Of a DNA stretch of 8,411 bases, positions 1 to 7,656 are shown in pieces. The notes under the pieces are model-generated. The model was given only the letters and a program-made list of their open reading frames with translations, was not told the origin of the DNA and did not search any database. Each line of letters opens with the position of its first letter. The stretch's first letter is position 1. The stretch comes from DASUTW01 sp035513995 (GTDB lineage Bacteria > Actinomycetota > UBA4738 > CALAEC01), in NCBI GenBank assembly GCA_035513995.1, contig DATKBL010000037.1, forward strand, positions 1 through 8,411, in the 5' to 3' direction. The position numbers and the translations under genes were made by a program.

Positions 1-856
1 GTTCCTCACCCACCACGACGCGCTCGACGTCCCGATGTACCTGCGGATCGCCCTCGAGCTGCACCTCAAGCGCCTGCTGGTCGGCGGGCTCGAGCGTGTC
101 TACGAGATCGGCCGGACGTTCCGCAACGAGGGCGTCTCCACGAAGTACAACCCCGAGTTCACGATGCTCGAGGCGTACCAGGCCTTCGCCAGCTACGAGG
201 GCATGATGGACCTCGTCGAGGGGCTGGTGAGGGCGGCGGCCGACGCCGCGATCGGGACCCGGCGGTTCACCTACCGGGGCACCGAGATCGACCTCGACGC
301 GCCGTGGCCGCGGCGCACCGTGATCGAGCTCGTCTCGGAGGCGGCCGGCGAGGAGATGTCGCTCGACACACCGGTCGAAGGTCTCCGCTCTCTCGCCGAG
401 CGCCACGGGATCGCTCCCCACGAGTCGTGGGGAGCGGGGAAGCTCATCCTCGAGCTCTTCGAGAAGCTGGTCGAGGAGTCGCTCATCGCCCCGACGCTCG
501 TGAAGGACTTCCCGCGGGAGGTGTCCCCGCTCGCGCGGCCCCACCGCGACGATCCGCGGCTGACCGAGCACTTCGACCTCGTCATGGGCGGGATCGAGAT
601 CGCCCCCGCCTACTCCGAGCTGGCCGACCCCGACGAGCAGCGCCGGCGGTTCGAGGAGCAGCGGGAGCAGAAGGCCGCCGGCGAGGAGGAGGCCCACCCC
701 TTCGACGAGGAGTTCCTGGTGGCGCTGGAGCACGGGATGCCCCCGGCGGGGGGCCTCGGCCTGGGGGTGGATCGCCTGCTGGTGATCCTGACCGACGCCC
801 CCTCGATCCGTGAGGTCATCCTGTTCCCCGCCCTCCGTCCCGAGCCCCCGGGCTAG
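1..856 (+). CDS. lysS: Lysyl-tRNA synthetase, class II (C-terminal part, 5' end outside window)
   Basis: Charges tRNA-Lys with lysine using ATP in the cytoplasm. The reading frame is open from base 2, so the start lies upstream; 284 C-terminal residues are present out of the roughly 500 usual for the bacterial enzyme. Class II motif 2 is seen as RTFRNEG followed by YNPEFTMLEAYQAF (about bases 113-187), a LysRS-type signature. Motif 3 is seen as GGLGLGVDRLLVILTD with SIREVILFP (about 750-826). The segment EIAPAYSELADPDEQ and the following HPFDEEFLVALEHGMPP are also typical of LysRS rather than AspRS or AsnRS. The gene ends in TAG, one base before the GTG of the next gene, so the two are probably cotranscribed and coupled. 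The lysS-clpC neighbourhood fits Actinobacteria, but here four other genes separate the two. Family assignment is very secure. Confidence 0.97.
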   Translation, partial: FLTHHDALDVPMYLRIALELHLKRLLVGGLERVYEIGRTFRNEGVSTKYNPEFTMLEAYQAFASYEGMMDLVEGLVRAAADAAIGTRRFTYRGTEIDLDAPWPRRTVIELVSEAAGEEMSLDTPVEGLRSLAERHGIAPHESWGAGKLILELFEKLVEESLIAPTLVKDFPREVSPLARPHRDDPRLTEHFDLVMGGIEIAPAYSELADPDEQRRRFEEQREQKAAGEEEAHPFDEEFLVALEHGMPPAGGLGLGVDRLLVILTDAPSIREVILFPALRPEPPG

Positions 857-857
857 C

Positions 858-2174
858 GTGCGAGCGGGCGGGGCGCGGGCGCTGACGCTGCTGCTCGCGG
901 CGCTGGCCGCGTGCACGGGCCCCGCCGAGACCCCGGGGCCGGGCCCCACACCCGCCCCGGCCGCGTCCTCGCCCGCCGCCGAGGACCCCTTGGTGCTGGG
1001 CGTGATCGGGTCGGTCACCGGCGAAGGCCGCCTCGCCGATCGGCCGTTCCTCGACGGGATGGCGCTCGCCGAGGCGGAGATCAACGCCGCCGGCGGGGTC
1101 GCGGGCCGTCCGATCCGTCTCCGGGTCGTGGACGACGGGAGCCGCGACCCCGCGACGGGCGAGGCGCTCGCGGAGATGCTCAGCCCGGAAGGCCCCGAGG
1201 CCGTGCTCGTGGCCGGCTCCGGCGGCGCGATCGTGGACCTCCGTGCCGAGGTCCAGACGCTCGGCCGGCCGATCGTCCTCCTGGGCGACGACCTCTATAG
1301 CGACCGCCTGCTCTTCCGGCAGGTCTTCCAGACGAGCCCTCCGCTCCGGTGGCAGGCCCGGGTGGTCGCGCGGTACCTCGCTCGGGATCGGGGGCACCGG
1401 CGCGTCGTGGCGGTCCGGGAGTCCGCGGGGGCTGCGTTCCTCGAGGAGCTCGCGCTCGAGGGGGTGGAGGCCGAGACGATCCCCCCCGGCGACGACCGAC
1501 TCGTCGGACGGGCACGCGACGCCGACGCCCTGATCGCCCTCGTGGGCCTCGAGCGCCTCCCCCCGATCCTCGACGCTCTCGCCGACGTGGATCGCCCGCC
1601 CCAGCTCGTGCTCCCCGCCCACCTGCTCAGGACCGACCTCGATCGGCTGCCGCCGGGAACCGCGGCCCCCGGGCCCTACACGTGGGCGCCGTGGGCGCGC
1701 CCGATCTCGCGCGTCGGCGGGTTCCGCTCCTCCTTCGAGAGGACGATCGGGAGGCTCCCGGTCGCTTCCGAGCAGGAGGGCTACGACGCCGTCCGGATCC
1801 TCGCGCTGGGGCTCGCGGAGACCGGGGGGCGCACCGGCGAGCCGCTCGTGCGGTTCCTCGAGCGGAACCGCCCCACCGGCCCGGTCTTCTCATCCACCTC
1901 GGTGACGCTGGGGCCCGACGACCACCTGTTCGCCGGCGAGCTGTGGCTGGGGATGTTCGCGGTCGCCGGCCGGGGCGAGCGCGCGGAGCCCTGGCTCGAG
2001 GGGACCCGGTGGCGCCCGATCATCCGCACCTTCTCCTACACCGGTGAGCGGACGCTCTTCCCGGAGCGCGACCGGCGGGTCTTCTTCCCGTTCTGGCGGC
2101 CGGGGCGACCGAGCCCGAAGTTCCACAGGGCGCGCTGGGGGATCGTCACGGGGTCCGGGGACCCGCTCCACTAG
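858..2174 (+). CDS. ABC-type branched-chain amino acid-like substrate-binding lipoprotein (type 1 periplasmic binding fold)
   Basis: Predicted extracytoplasmic solute-binding lipoprotein, 438 aa. I place the start at GTG 858, because it directly precedes a compact signal peptide (VRAGGARALTLLLAALAAC) with lipobox LAAC (Cys19). The frame stays open further upstream within lysS, but the extra residues there look like out-of-frame lysS. A Pro/Ala-rich linker (about 20-44) tethers the binding domain. The domain opens with LVLGVIGSVTGEG, then DGMALAEAEINAAGG and GRPIRLRVVDDGSRDP, the usual start of Leu/Ile/Val-binding (Peripla_BP_6) proteins. A later EGYDAVRILALGL matches the helix common near the end of the fold. 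No permease or ATPase genes are adjacent, so the ligand is unknown, and a sensory role is possible. There is no clear Shine-Dalgarno site; translation is probably coupled to lysS, one base upstream. Its stop overlaps the stop of the convergent gene in CTAG 2171-2174. Confidence 0.88.
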   Translation: MRAGGARALTLLLAALAACTGPAETPGPGPTPAPAASSPAAEDPLVLGVIGSVTGEGRLADRPFLDGMALAEAEINAAGGVAGRPIRLRVVDDGSRDPATGEALAEMLSPEGPEAVLVAGSGGAIVDLRAEVQTLGRPIVLLGDDLYSDRLLFRQVFQTSPPLRWQARVVARYLARDRGHRRVVAVRESAGAAFLEELALEGVEAETIPPGDDRLVGRARDADALIALVGLERLPPILDALADVDRPPQLVLPAHLLRTDLDRLPPGTAAPGPYTWAPWARPISRVGGFRSSFERTIGRLPVASEQEGYDAVRILALGLAETGGRTGEPLVRFLERNRPTGPVFSSTSVTLGPDDHLFAGELWLGMFAVAGRGERAEPWLEGTRWRPIIRTFSYTGERTLFPERDRRVFFPFWRPGRPSPKFHRARWGIVTGSGDPLH

Positions 2175-3505
2175 GGCTCGGCGTAGGTCCAGTCGGGCTG
2201 CTTCAGGCGGTAGCGCTCGTCGAGCGCGAACCCGGTCTCGGGGTCGTAGTCGACGAACTTGGGGAGCGGGATCTCGCGGTCGCTCTCGCACGCGCGCCCC
2301 AGGTGGCTCGCGAACTCCTCCCAGAACTGCTGCACCGCGCTCTGGACGATCAGGGTCTCGCCGGTGGGGAGGGCGCAGCGCTGCGCGTCGGTCACGGTGA
2401 GCGCGCGGGCCAGGATCGTCTCGAGGTCGGCCTCGGAGCCCTCGCCCCGCTCGATGCGCTCGAGGAGCCGCGTGATCTCGCCCGTCCCGTGCTTGCAGGC
2501 GGGGCACTGGGCGCACGACTCGATGTACAGAAATCGCGAGTAGGTGAGCGTGGTCCGCACGATGCAGGCGGTGTCGTCGTAGACTACGAACCCCCCCGAG
2601 CCCAGGCCGGAGCCGACCTGGCGCATCGAGTCGAAGTCAAGCGGCGTGTCGACCTGCTCGAGCGAGAGCACGGTGGAGGAGGCCCCGGGGAACACCGCCT
2701 TCACCTTCCGGCCCTCGGCGGGGCCCCCTCCGACGTCGAAGACGAGATCGTAGACCGAGCGGCCCAGCGGCAGCTCGTACACGCCCGGCCGCCGCACGTC
2801 GCCCGAGATCGTGAAGATCATCGCCCCCGGCGACCTCTCGGTGCCCACTTCGCGGAACGCGTCGGCGCCCTCCCGCAGGATGAACGGGACGTTGGCCAGG
2901 GTCTCCACGTTGTTGACGACGGTGGGGTTGGGCTGCCCCGGCCCCCGGAAGAGCCCCTCCATGTAGGGAGGCACGATGCGGGGAAGCGGGGGGTTGCCCT
3001 CGATCACCTCGAGGAGCGCCTTCTCCTCGCCGAACAGGTACTCGTCGGGGCCGGGAACCACCTGGATCGGGATGGATCCGAGGATGCCCGCCTCCTCCAT
3101 CTCGTGCATCGCCCGCCCCAGCCGCTCGATCTCCGCCTCGAACGCTGCCTTCACCCCGAGGTACGCGTGCTCCGCGCCGATCGCGTGCGCGGCGATCGCC
3201 GTCCCCTCGAGCACGGCGTAGGGGTTGCGCCGCATCAGCCAGCGGTCCTTGAAGGTGCCCGGCTCGCCCTCGGCGCCGTTCACGGCCAGGAACCTCCTAG
3301 GGTGCTCGTCCTCGAGGACCGAGCGCCACTTCGTCCCCGTGGGGAAGCCGGCGCCCCCGCGTCCCCTGAGGCCCGAGCGGCGAACCTCCTCGATCACCTC
3401 GTCGGGCGGGAGCTTCAGTGCCGCGCGCAGACCCTCACCCCCGCCGAGCTTGACGTAGCCGTCGAGGTCGAGCGGCGCGTCGGGGAGCAGCTCCCGCCCG
3501 GGCAT
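2171..3505 (-). CDS. NuoF-like NADH dehydrogenase flavoprotein, stand-alone (FMN, SLBB and 4Fe-4S domains)
   Basis: 444-aa homologue of the complex I/hydrogenase NADH-oxidising subunit (NuoF/HoxF), which passes electrons from NAD(P)H via FMN to a 4Fe-4S cluster. Visible in order: the Gly-rich FMN loop RGRGGAGFPTGTKW (47-60); NGAEGEPGTFKDR (76-88); the dinucleotide region EYLFGEEKALLEVIEG (155-170); PNPTVVNNVETLANVP (192-207); an SLBB-like domain (about 227-310); and the cluster ligands C331, C334, C337 (CAQCPAC) with C377 (RCALP). All four Fe-S cysteines are kept. Two deviations are clear: the NADE found in canonical NuoF reads NGAE (Asp to Ala at 78), and the Cys of YICGEE is Phe158. No NuoE, NuoG or other complex I gene is nearby. 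The ATG shares its A with the stop of the His-rich gene (TGATG), so translation is coupled. The open frame upstream of this ATG is low-complexity Arg/Pro and is not coding. The electron acceptor is unknown. Confidence 0.9.
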   Translation of the reverse strand: MPGRELLPDAPLDLDGYVKLGGGEGLRAALKLPPDEVIEEVRRSGLRGRGGAGFPTGTKWRSVLEDEHPRRFLAVNGAEGEPGTFKDRWLMRRNPYAVLEGTAIAAHAIGAEHAYLGVKAAFEAEIERLGRAMHEMEEAGILGSIPIQVVPGPDEYLFGEEKALLEVIEGNPPLPRIVPPYMEGLFRGPGQPNPTVVNNVETLANVPFILREGADAFREVGTERSPGAMIFTISGDVRRPGVYELPLGRSVYDLVFDVGGGPAEGRKVKAVFPGASSTVLSLEQVDTPLDFDSMRQVGSGLGSGGFVVYDDTACIVRTTLTYSRFLYIESCAQCPACKHGTGEITRLLERIERGEGSEADLETILARALTVTDAQRCALPTGETLIVQSAVQQFWEEFASHLGRACESDREIPLPKFVDYDPETGFALDERYRLKQPDWTYAEP

Positions 3506-3738
3506 CAGGCCGGGGACTCTGCGGGGGAGGCGTGGTCGTGGATGTGCGCCTCCCGCGGATGCTCCTTCTCCGCGTCCTCGTGGGCCTCGTGCAGGTGCTC
3601 GAGGGCGGGGTGGTTGTGCTCGTGCTCGTGGCTGGCCTCGAGGTGGGTGACCTCCTCGTCGGGCCGCGCGTAGTGGGTGATGTGCACGTGCTCGTGGGCG
3701 TGCACCTTCTCGTCGTGGGTGTGCCGATCCTCGCCCAT
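3505..3738 (-). CDS. Small histidine-rich, probably metal-binding protein
   Basis: 77-aa acidic protein with 19 His, 15 Glu and 5 Asp, no Cys, no signal peptide and no membrane segment, so it should be cytoplasmic. Histidines alternate in runs such as HAHEHVHITH (13-22) and HEHEHNH (36-42), with HIHDH near the C-terminus. Such patterns bind Ni, Zn, Co or Cu in known His-rich chaperone and storage proteins, but I recognise no named family. It is a real gene: a strong Shine-Dalgarno (GAGGAGGAG, complement of 3744-3752) sits five bases before the ATG, and its TGA overlaps the ATG of the NuoF-like gene in TGATG. The coupling implies a joint function, for example a metal reservoir or metal chaperone for the NuoF-like protein or its partner; that is inference. 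The alternative is a general metal buffer that merely shares the operon. Confidence 0.82.
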   Translation of the reverse strand: MGEDRHTHDEKVHAHEHVHITHYARPDEEVTHLEASHEHEHNHPALEHLHEAHEDAEKEHPREAHIHDHASPAESPA

Positions 3739-3867
3739 GGCGACTCCTCCTCTCGCTCGGCGGAGCCCTCCCCCGCATCAGCGTAGCCGAACCTGGTAGG
3801 GTCCGGTCGGCCGGCTCGTTTGTGGCCGGGATCGCCAGGGAATGGTGCCGACGACAAGGAGGTCGCG
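3739..3867. promoter_or_regulatory. Divergent intergenic promoter region (His-rich operon / YtxH-like gene)
   Basis: The 129 bases between two divergent starts must hold promoters for both. On the minus strand TACGCT (complement of 3779-3784) fits a TAnnnT -10 box. On the plus strand TAGGGT (3797-3802) could serve the YtxH-like gene. No good -35 box is visible for either. The plus-strand gene has a near-perfect Shine-Dalgarno, AAGGAGGT (3856-3863), four bases before its ATG. Box positions are guesses; the region's role follows from gene orientation. Confidence 0.45.
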
Positions 3868-4137
3868 ATGGGATTCAAGACCGGCATGATCATCGGCTTC
3901 GGCGTCGGCTACGTGCTCGGGACCAAGGCCGGGCGCGAGCGCTACGAGGAGCTGCGGCAGTCGTGGCAGGAGCTCACCGGGAACCCCCGATTCCAGGAGG
4001 CCGTGGACCGGGGAAAAGACCTGGTGGGGAGCGGGATGCGTGAGAGCCTGACCGCGGTGCAGGGCGGTGTCGAGAAGGCCGCCGACGCCGTGAAGGACCG
4101 CCTCGACAAGGACGAGGACCTGGGGGCGGGCGGCTAG
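3868..4137 (+). CDS. YtxH-like small membrane-anchored protein
   Basis: 89-aa protein starting at ATG 3868, chosen because AAGGAGGT lies just upstream; the frame is open further upstream but has no such site. Residues about 5-20 form one short glycine-rich hydrophobic segment (GMIIGFGVGYVLGTKAG), directly followed by GRERYEELRQSWQEL. This is the layout of the YtxH-like family in Gram-positive bacteria. The rest is a charged amphipathic helical tail ending in DKDEDLGAGG, with an apolipoprotein-like pattern (VQGGVEKAADAVKDRLDK). It probably sits at the inner face of the cytoplasmic membrane. B. subtilis YtxH is a general stress protein, which would suit a neighbour of clpC, but no function can be assigned from sequence. 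It is followed by a 237-bp gap, so cotranscription with clpC is possible but not evident. Confidence 0.8.
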   Translation: MGFKTGMIIGFGVGYVLGTKAGRERYEELRQSWQELTGNPRFQEAVDRGKDLVGSGMRESLTAVQGGVEKAADAVKDRLDKDEDLGAGG

Positions 4138-4149
4138 GGGGAACACCGC

Positions 4150-4182
4150 TCGACCATCCGGCGTTCCATACCCTACGGTAGG
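4150..4182 (+). promoter_or_regulatory. Candidate distal clpC promoter with CTACGGTAGG motif
   Basis: TCGACC (4150-4155, a partial match to TTGACA) is separated by 18 bases from TACGGT (4174-4179), which fits the TAnnnT -10 of high-GC Gram-positives. The -10 is embedded in the inverted repeat CCTAC-G-GTAGG (4172-4182). The ten bases CTACGGTAGG recur exactly at 8366-8375 in front of radA, which suggests a shared promoter type or a shared operator. The gap region 4138-4374 contains no plausible gene. Confidence 0.45.
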
Positions 4183-4249
4183 CCCTTCCACGTGCCGATG
4201 GGAACGGTGAGATCGGCGCCCCTGGGAAGGGCTGCCGGAGGGCCGGGGG

Positions 4250-4255
4250 TATAAT
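4250..4255 (+). promoter_or_regulatory. Candidate proximal clpC promoter -10 box (TATAAT)
   Basis: A perfect TATAAT in a GC-rich intergenic stretch, 119 bases before the clpC ATG. No recognisable -35 lies 16-19 bases upstream (the sequence there is AAGGGC-like) and there is no TGn extension, so an activator or alternative sigma factor may be needed. Transcription would begin near 4262, placing the hairpins at 4266-4289 and 4344-4361 in the leader. Confidence 0.5.
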
Positions 4256-4265
4256 TGGCATCGGC

Positions 4266-4289
4266 GCGCTCCGGAGAGGTTCGGAGCGC
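4266..4289 (+). repeat. Inverted repeat at the start of the presumed clpC leader
   Basis: GCGCTCCG (4266-4273) and CGGAGCGC (4282-4289) are perfect 8-base arms around an 8-base loop, starting a few bases after the expected start site of the TATAAT promoter. It could be a 5' mRNA hairpin or a repressor operator. It does not resemble the CtsR heptad repeat or the HrcA CIRCE element. Confidence 0.5.
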
Positions 4290-4343
4290 CCCAGACGCCT
4301 CGGGGGTAGGACGGAGTCCACGGATCCCCGAGGGGACCCGACG

Positions 4344-4361
4344 GGGCCGGGTTACCGGCCC
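4344..4361 (+). repeat. Leader hairpin abutting the clpC ribosome binding site
   Basis: GGGCCGG (4344-4350) and CCGGCCC (4355-4361) form a 7-bp all-GC stem with a GTTA loop. The next bases, AGAGGGAGA (4362-4370), are the clpC Shine-Dalgarno. A smaller TCCCC/GGGGA repeat lies at 4325-4336. The position allows control of ribosome access, but no ligand-binding fold is recognisable. Confidence 0.45.
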
Positions 4362-4374
4362 AGAGGGAGAACTG

Positions 4375-6867
<2,493 letters not shown>

Positions 6868-6872
6868 TCACA

Positions 6873-6898
6873 CCCTGCGGCCATCGCGGGCCGCAGGG
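6873..6898 (+). terminator. Strong hairpin directly after clpC
   Basis: CCCTGCGGCC (6873-6882) and GGCCGCAGGG (6889-6898) form a perfect 10-bp stem with a 6-base loop, five bases after the clpC stop. No T-run follows, so it may protect the 3' end or assist termination rather than act as a classic intrinsic terminator. A smaller CCCCG/CGGGG hairpin follows at 6902-6915. Confidence 0.55.
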
Positions 6899-6939
6899 GG
6901 ACCCCGTCGGCGGGGACGCTCGCCGGCGGTAAGGCCGAG

Positions 6940-6969
6940 GCCCGGCAGCCTTTCGGGTTGCCGGGCTTT
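6940..6969 (+). terminator. Intrinsic terminator between convergent clpC and thioredoxin-fold gene
   Basis: An 11-bp stem (6940-6950 with 6956-6966, one G-T wobble) closed by a TTTCG loop is followed by TTT (6967-6969). It lies 72 bases past clpC on the plus strand and 17 bases past the stop of the minus-strand thioredoxin-fold gene. It could therefore stop transcription from both sides. The T-run is short, as often seen in high-GC genomes. Confidence 0.7.
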
Positions 6970-6983
6970 CGGCATCCCGGGGC

Positions 6984-7574
6984 TCAGGTCTCGAGCAGCG
7001 CGTCGATCTCGGCCTGGAGGCTCGCCCCGTCGAGCGCGCCGAAGTGGGTCTTCACGGTGCCGTCGTCGTCGACGAACGCCCACGCCGGCTGGTAGCTGAA
7101 CCCGAACGAGGTGAAGATCCCGTCGGTCTCGTCGATCGCCGTGGGCATCCGGATGTCATAGCGATCGACGAACGCCTGCATCGCGTCGCGGGTGTCGTGC
7201 CACGCGATGCCGAGGAACTCGACGTCTCCTTCGTTCTGCCGCTCAGCCTGAGCGACCCCGGGGGCCTCCCGGTTGCAGGTGCCTCACCAGGGGGCCCAGA
7301 ACCAGATCACCAGGTCGCTTCCGGCGTAGTCGGCGCCGTCGATCTCCCCACCTCCGAGGGCGGGGGCGGAGAAGCGGAGCTCCCGGGGGACCTCGGGGCC
7401 GCCGCCGGGGGCGTCGGTGGGCTGAGGCGACGGGCCGGACGGAGGCGACGGGCTCTCGGCCGTGGCGGCGGGGCCGGGGGCGGGGTCGGGCGCGGAGGAG
7501 GCGCACGAGGTCAGGATCAGGCCGAGGATCGCGGTCGCCAGGATCCACGGCCGCCCGCTCCCTCGAGATCCCAT
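6984..7574 (-). CDS. Predicted selenocysteine-containing TlpA/DsbE-like thioredoxin lipoprotein (in-frame TGA at active-site position)
   Basis: 196-codon gene for a secreted thiol-disulfide oxidoreductase. The N-terminus has a hydrophobic segment (WILATAILGLILTSC) with lipobox LTSC (Cys24), then a Pro/Ser/Ala-rich linker (25 to about 63), so the product is a lipoprotein facing outward. The thioredoxin fold follows: LVIWFWAPW (88-96), TGA codon 97, G-T-C100, NREAP, VEFLGIAWHD, and the cis-Pro loop SYQPAWAFVDDDGT (P163). It ends EIDALLET with TGA. Relatives such as mycobacterial MPT53 and DsbF carry WCxxC, so the TGA replaces the first, nucleophilic Cys. The frame is otherwise open for 99 codons, and hairpins follow the TGA at SECIS-like distances; I infer selenocysteine (UxxC). 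Alternatives are a Cys-to-stop mutation (TGC to TGA is one base) or a sequencing error. Conventional callers would give a 96-residue fragment plus a 65-residue one. The start has no Shine-Dalgarno and a -10-like box close upstream. Confidence 0.85.
7238..7256 (-). promoter_or_regulatory. Candidate SECIS hairpin B, distal
   Basis: GCUCA-GGC-UGAGC (complement of 7241-7253) is a perfect 5-bp stem with a three-base loop that starts with GG. It extends to 8 bp, including one G-U pair, over 7238-7256. The loop starts 36 bases after the TGA, near the far limit of what I recall for bacterial SECIS elements. Guanines at the start of the apical loop are the feature SelB recognises. The cores of hairpins A and B can coexist, so either or both may act. 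Confidence 0.5.
7258..7280 (-). promoter_or_regulatory. Candidate SECIS hairpin A, proximal
   Basis: On the transcript, CCGGG and CCCGG form a 5-bp all-GC stem with loop AGGCC (complement of 7258-7272). The loop begins 17 bases after the TGA, about the spacing of the E. coli fdhF element, with G as the second loop base. ACC/GGU can extend the stem across a 5-base bulge (7278-7280 with 7255-7257), and UGAG (the TGA plus G) can pair with CUCA further out. Assignment rests on manual folding only. Confidence 0.5.
7284..7286 (-). other. In-frame TGA, putative selenocysteine codon 97
   Basis: The TGA follows TGG (Trp96) and precedes GGC ACC TGC, giving W-[TGA]-G-T-C where the family has W-C-x-x-C. 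TGA is a true stop for the His-rich gene, clpC, the amidase and this gene itself, and Trp is TGG throughout, so general reassignment of TGA to Trp or Gly is unlikely. Site-specific selenocysteine insertion needs selA, selB, selC and selD elsewhere in the genome; none is in this window. Confidence 0.75.
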
Positions 7575-7583
7575 CGCGGTCCC

Positions 7584-7589
7584 AGTATA
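7584..7589 (-). promoter_or_regulatory. -10 box (TATACT) for the thioredoxin-fold gene, near-leaderless
   Basis: TATACT on the minus strand matches TATAAT at five of six positions and ends nine bases before the ATG at 7574. A transcript would therefore start within a few bases of the start codon. No Shine-Dalgarno is present, which agrees. No clear -35 is seen. Confidence 0.5.
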
Positions 7590-7644
7590 GGAAGGGAAGC
7601 CGATCTTCGGAGACGGGCGGGAGCGGCGCCGGGACGCGGGCGGC

Positions 7645-7650
7645 TAGCAT
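7645..7650 (+). promoter_or_regulatory. Possible -10 box (TAGCAT) for the amidase gene, leaderless
   Basis: TAGCAT fits TAnnnT and ends six bases before the GTG at 7657. That gene lacks a Shine-Dalgarno. No -35 is visible, so the call is weak on its own and gains support from the same arrangement at 7584-7589 and 8367-8372. Confidence 0.35.
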
Positions 7651-7656
7651 GGGCCG

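Noticed and set aside
2303..3673. A 456-codon plus-strand frame opposite the NuoF-like gene
   Set aside because: The minus strand carries all NuoF motifs and four cluster cysteines. The plus-strand translation is low-complexity shadow sequence with no signal or motif.
3506..3778. N-terminal extension of the NuoF-like protein up to base 3778
   Set aside because: The extra 91 residues are Arg/Pro low-complexity and overlap the His-rich gene, which has its own strong ribosome site. The ATG at 3505 gives the normal start and length for a NuoF without extra domains.
7284..7574. Treating the thioredoxin-fold gene as a simple truncated pseudogene
   Set aside because: The two halves are in the same frame, no other stop or frameshift occurs, cis-Pro and other fold landmarks remain, and the TGA replaces precisely the residue most often swapped for Sec. 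A recent point mutation or base-call error remains possible and is noted.
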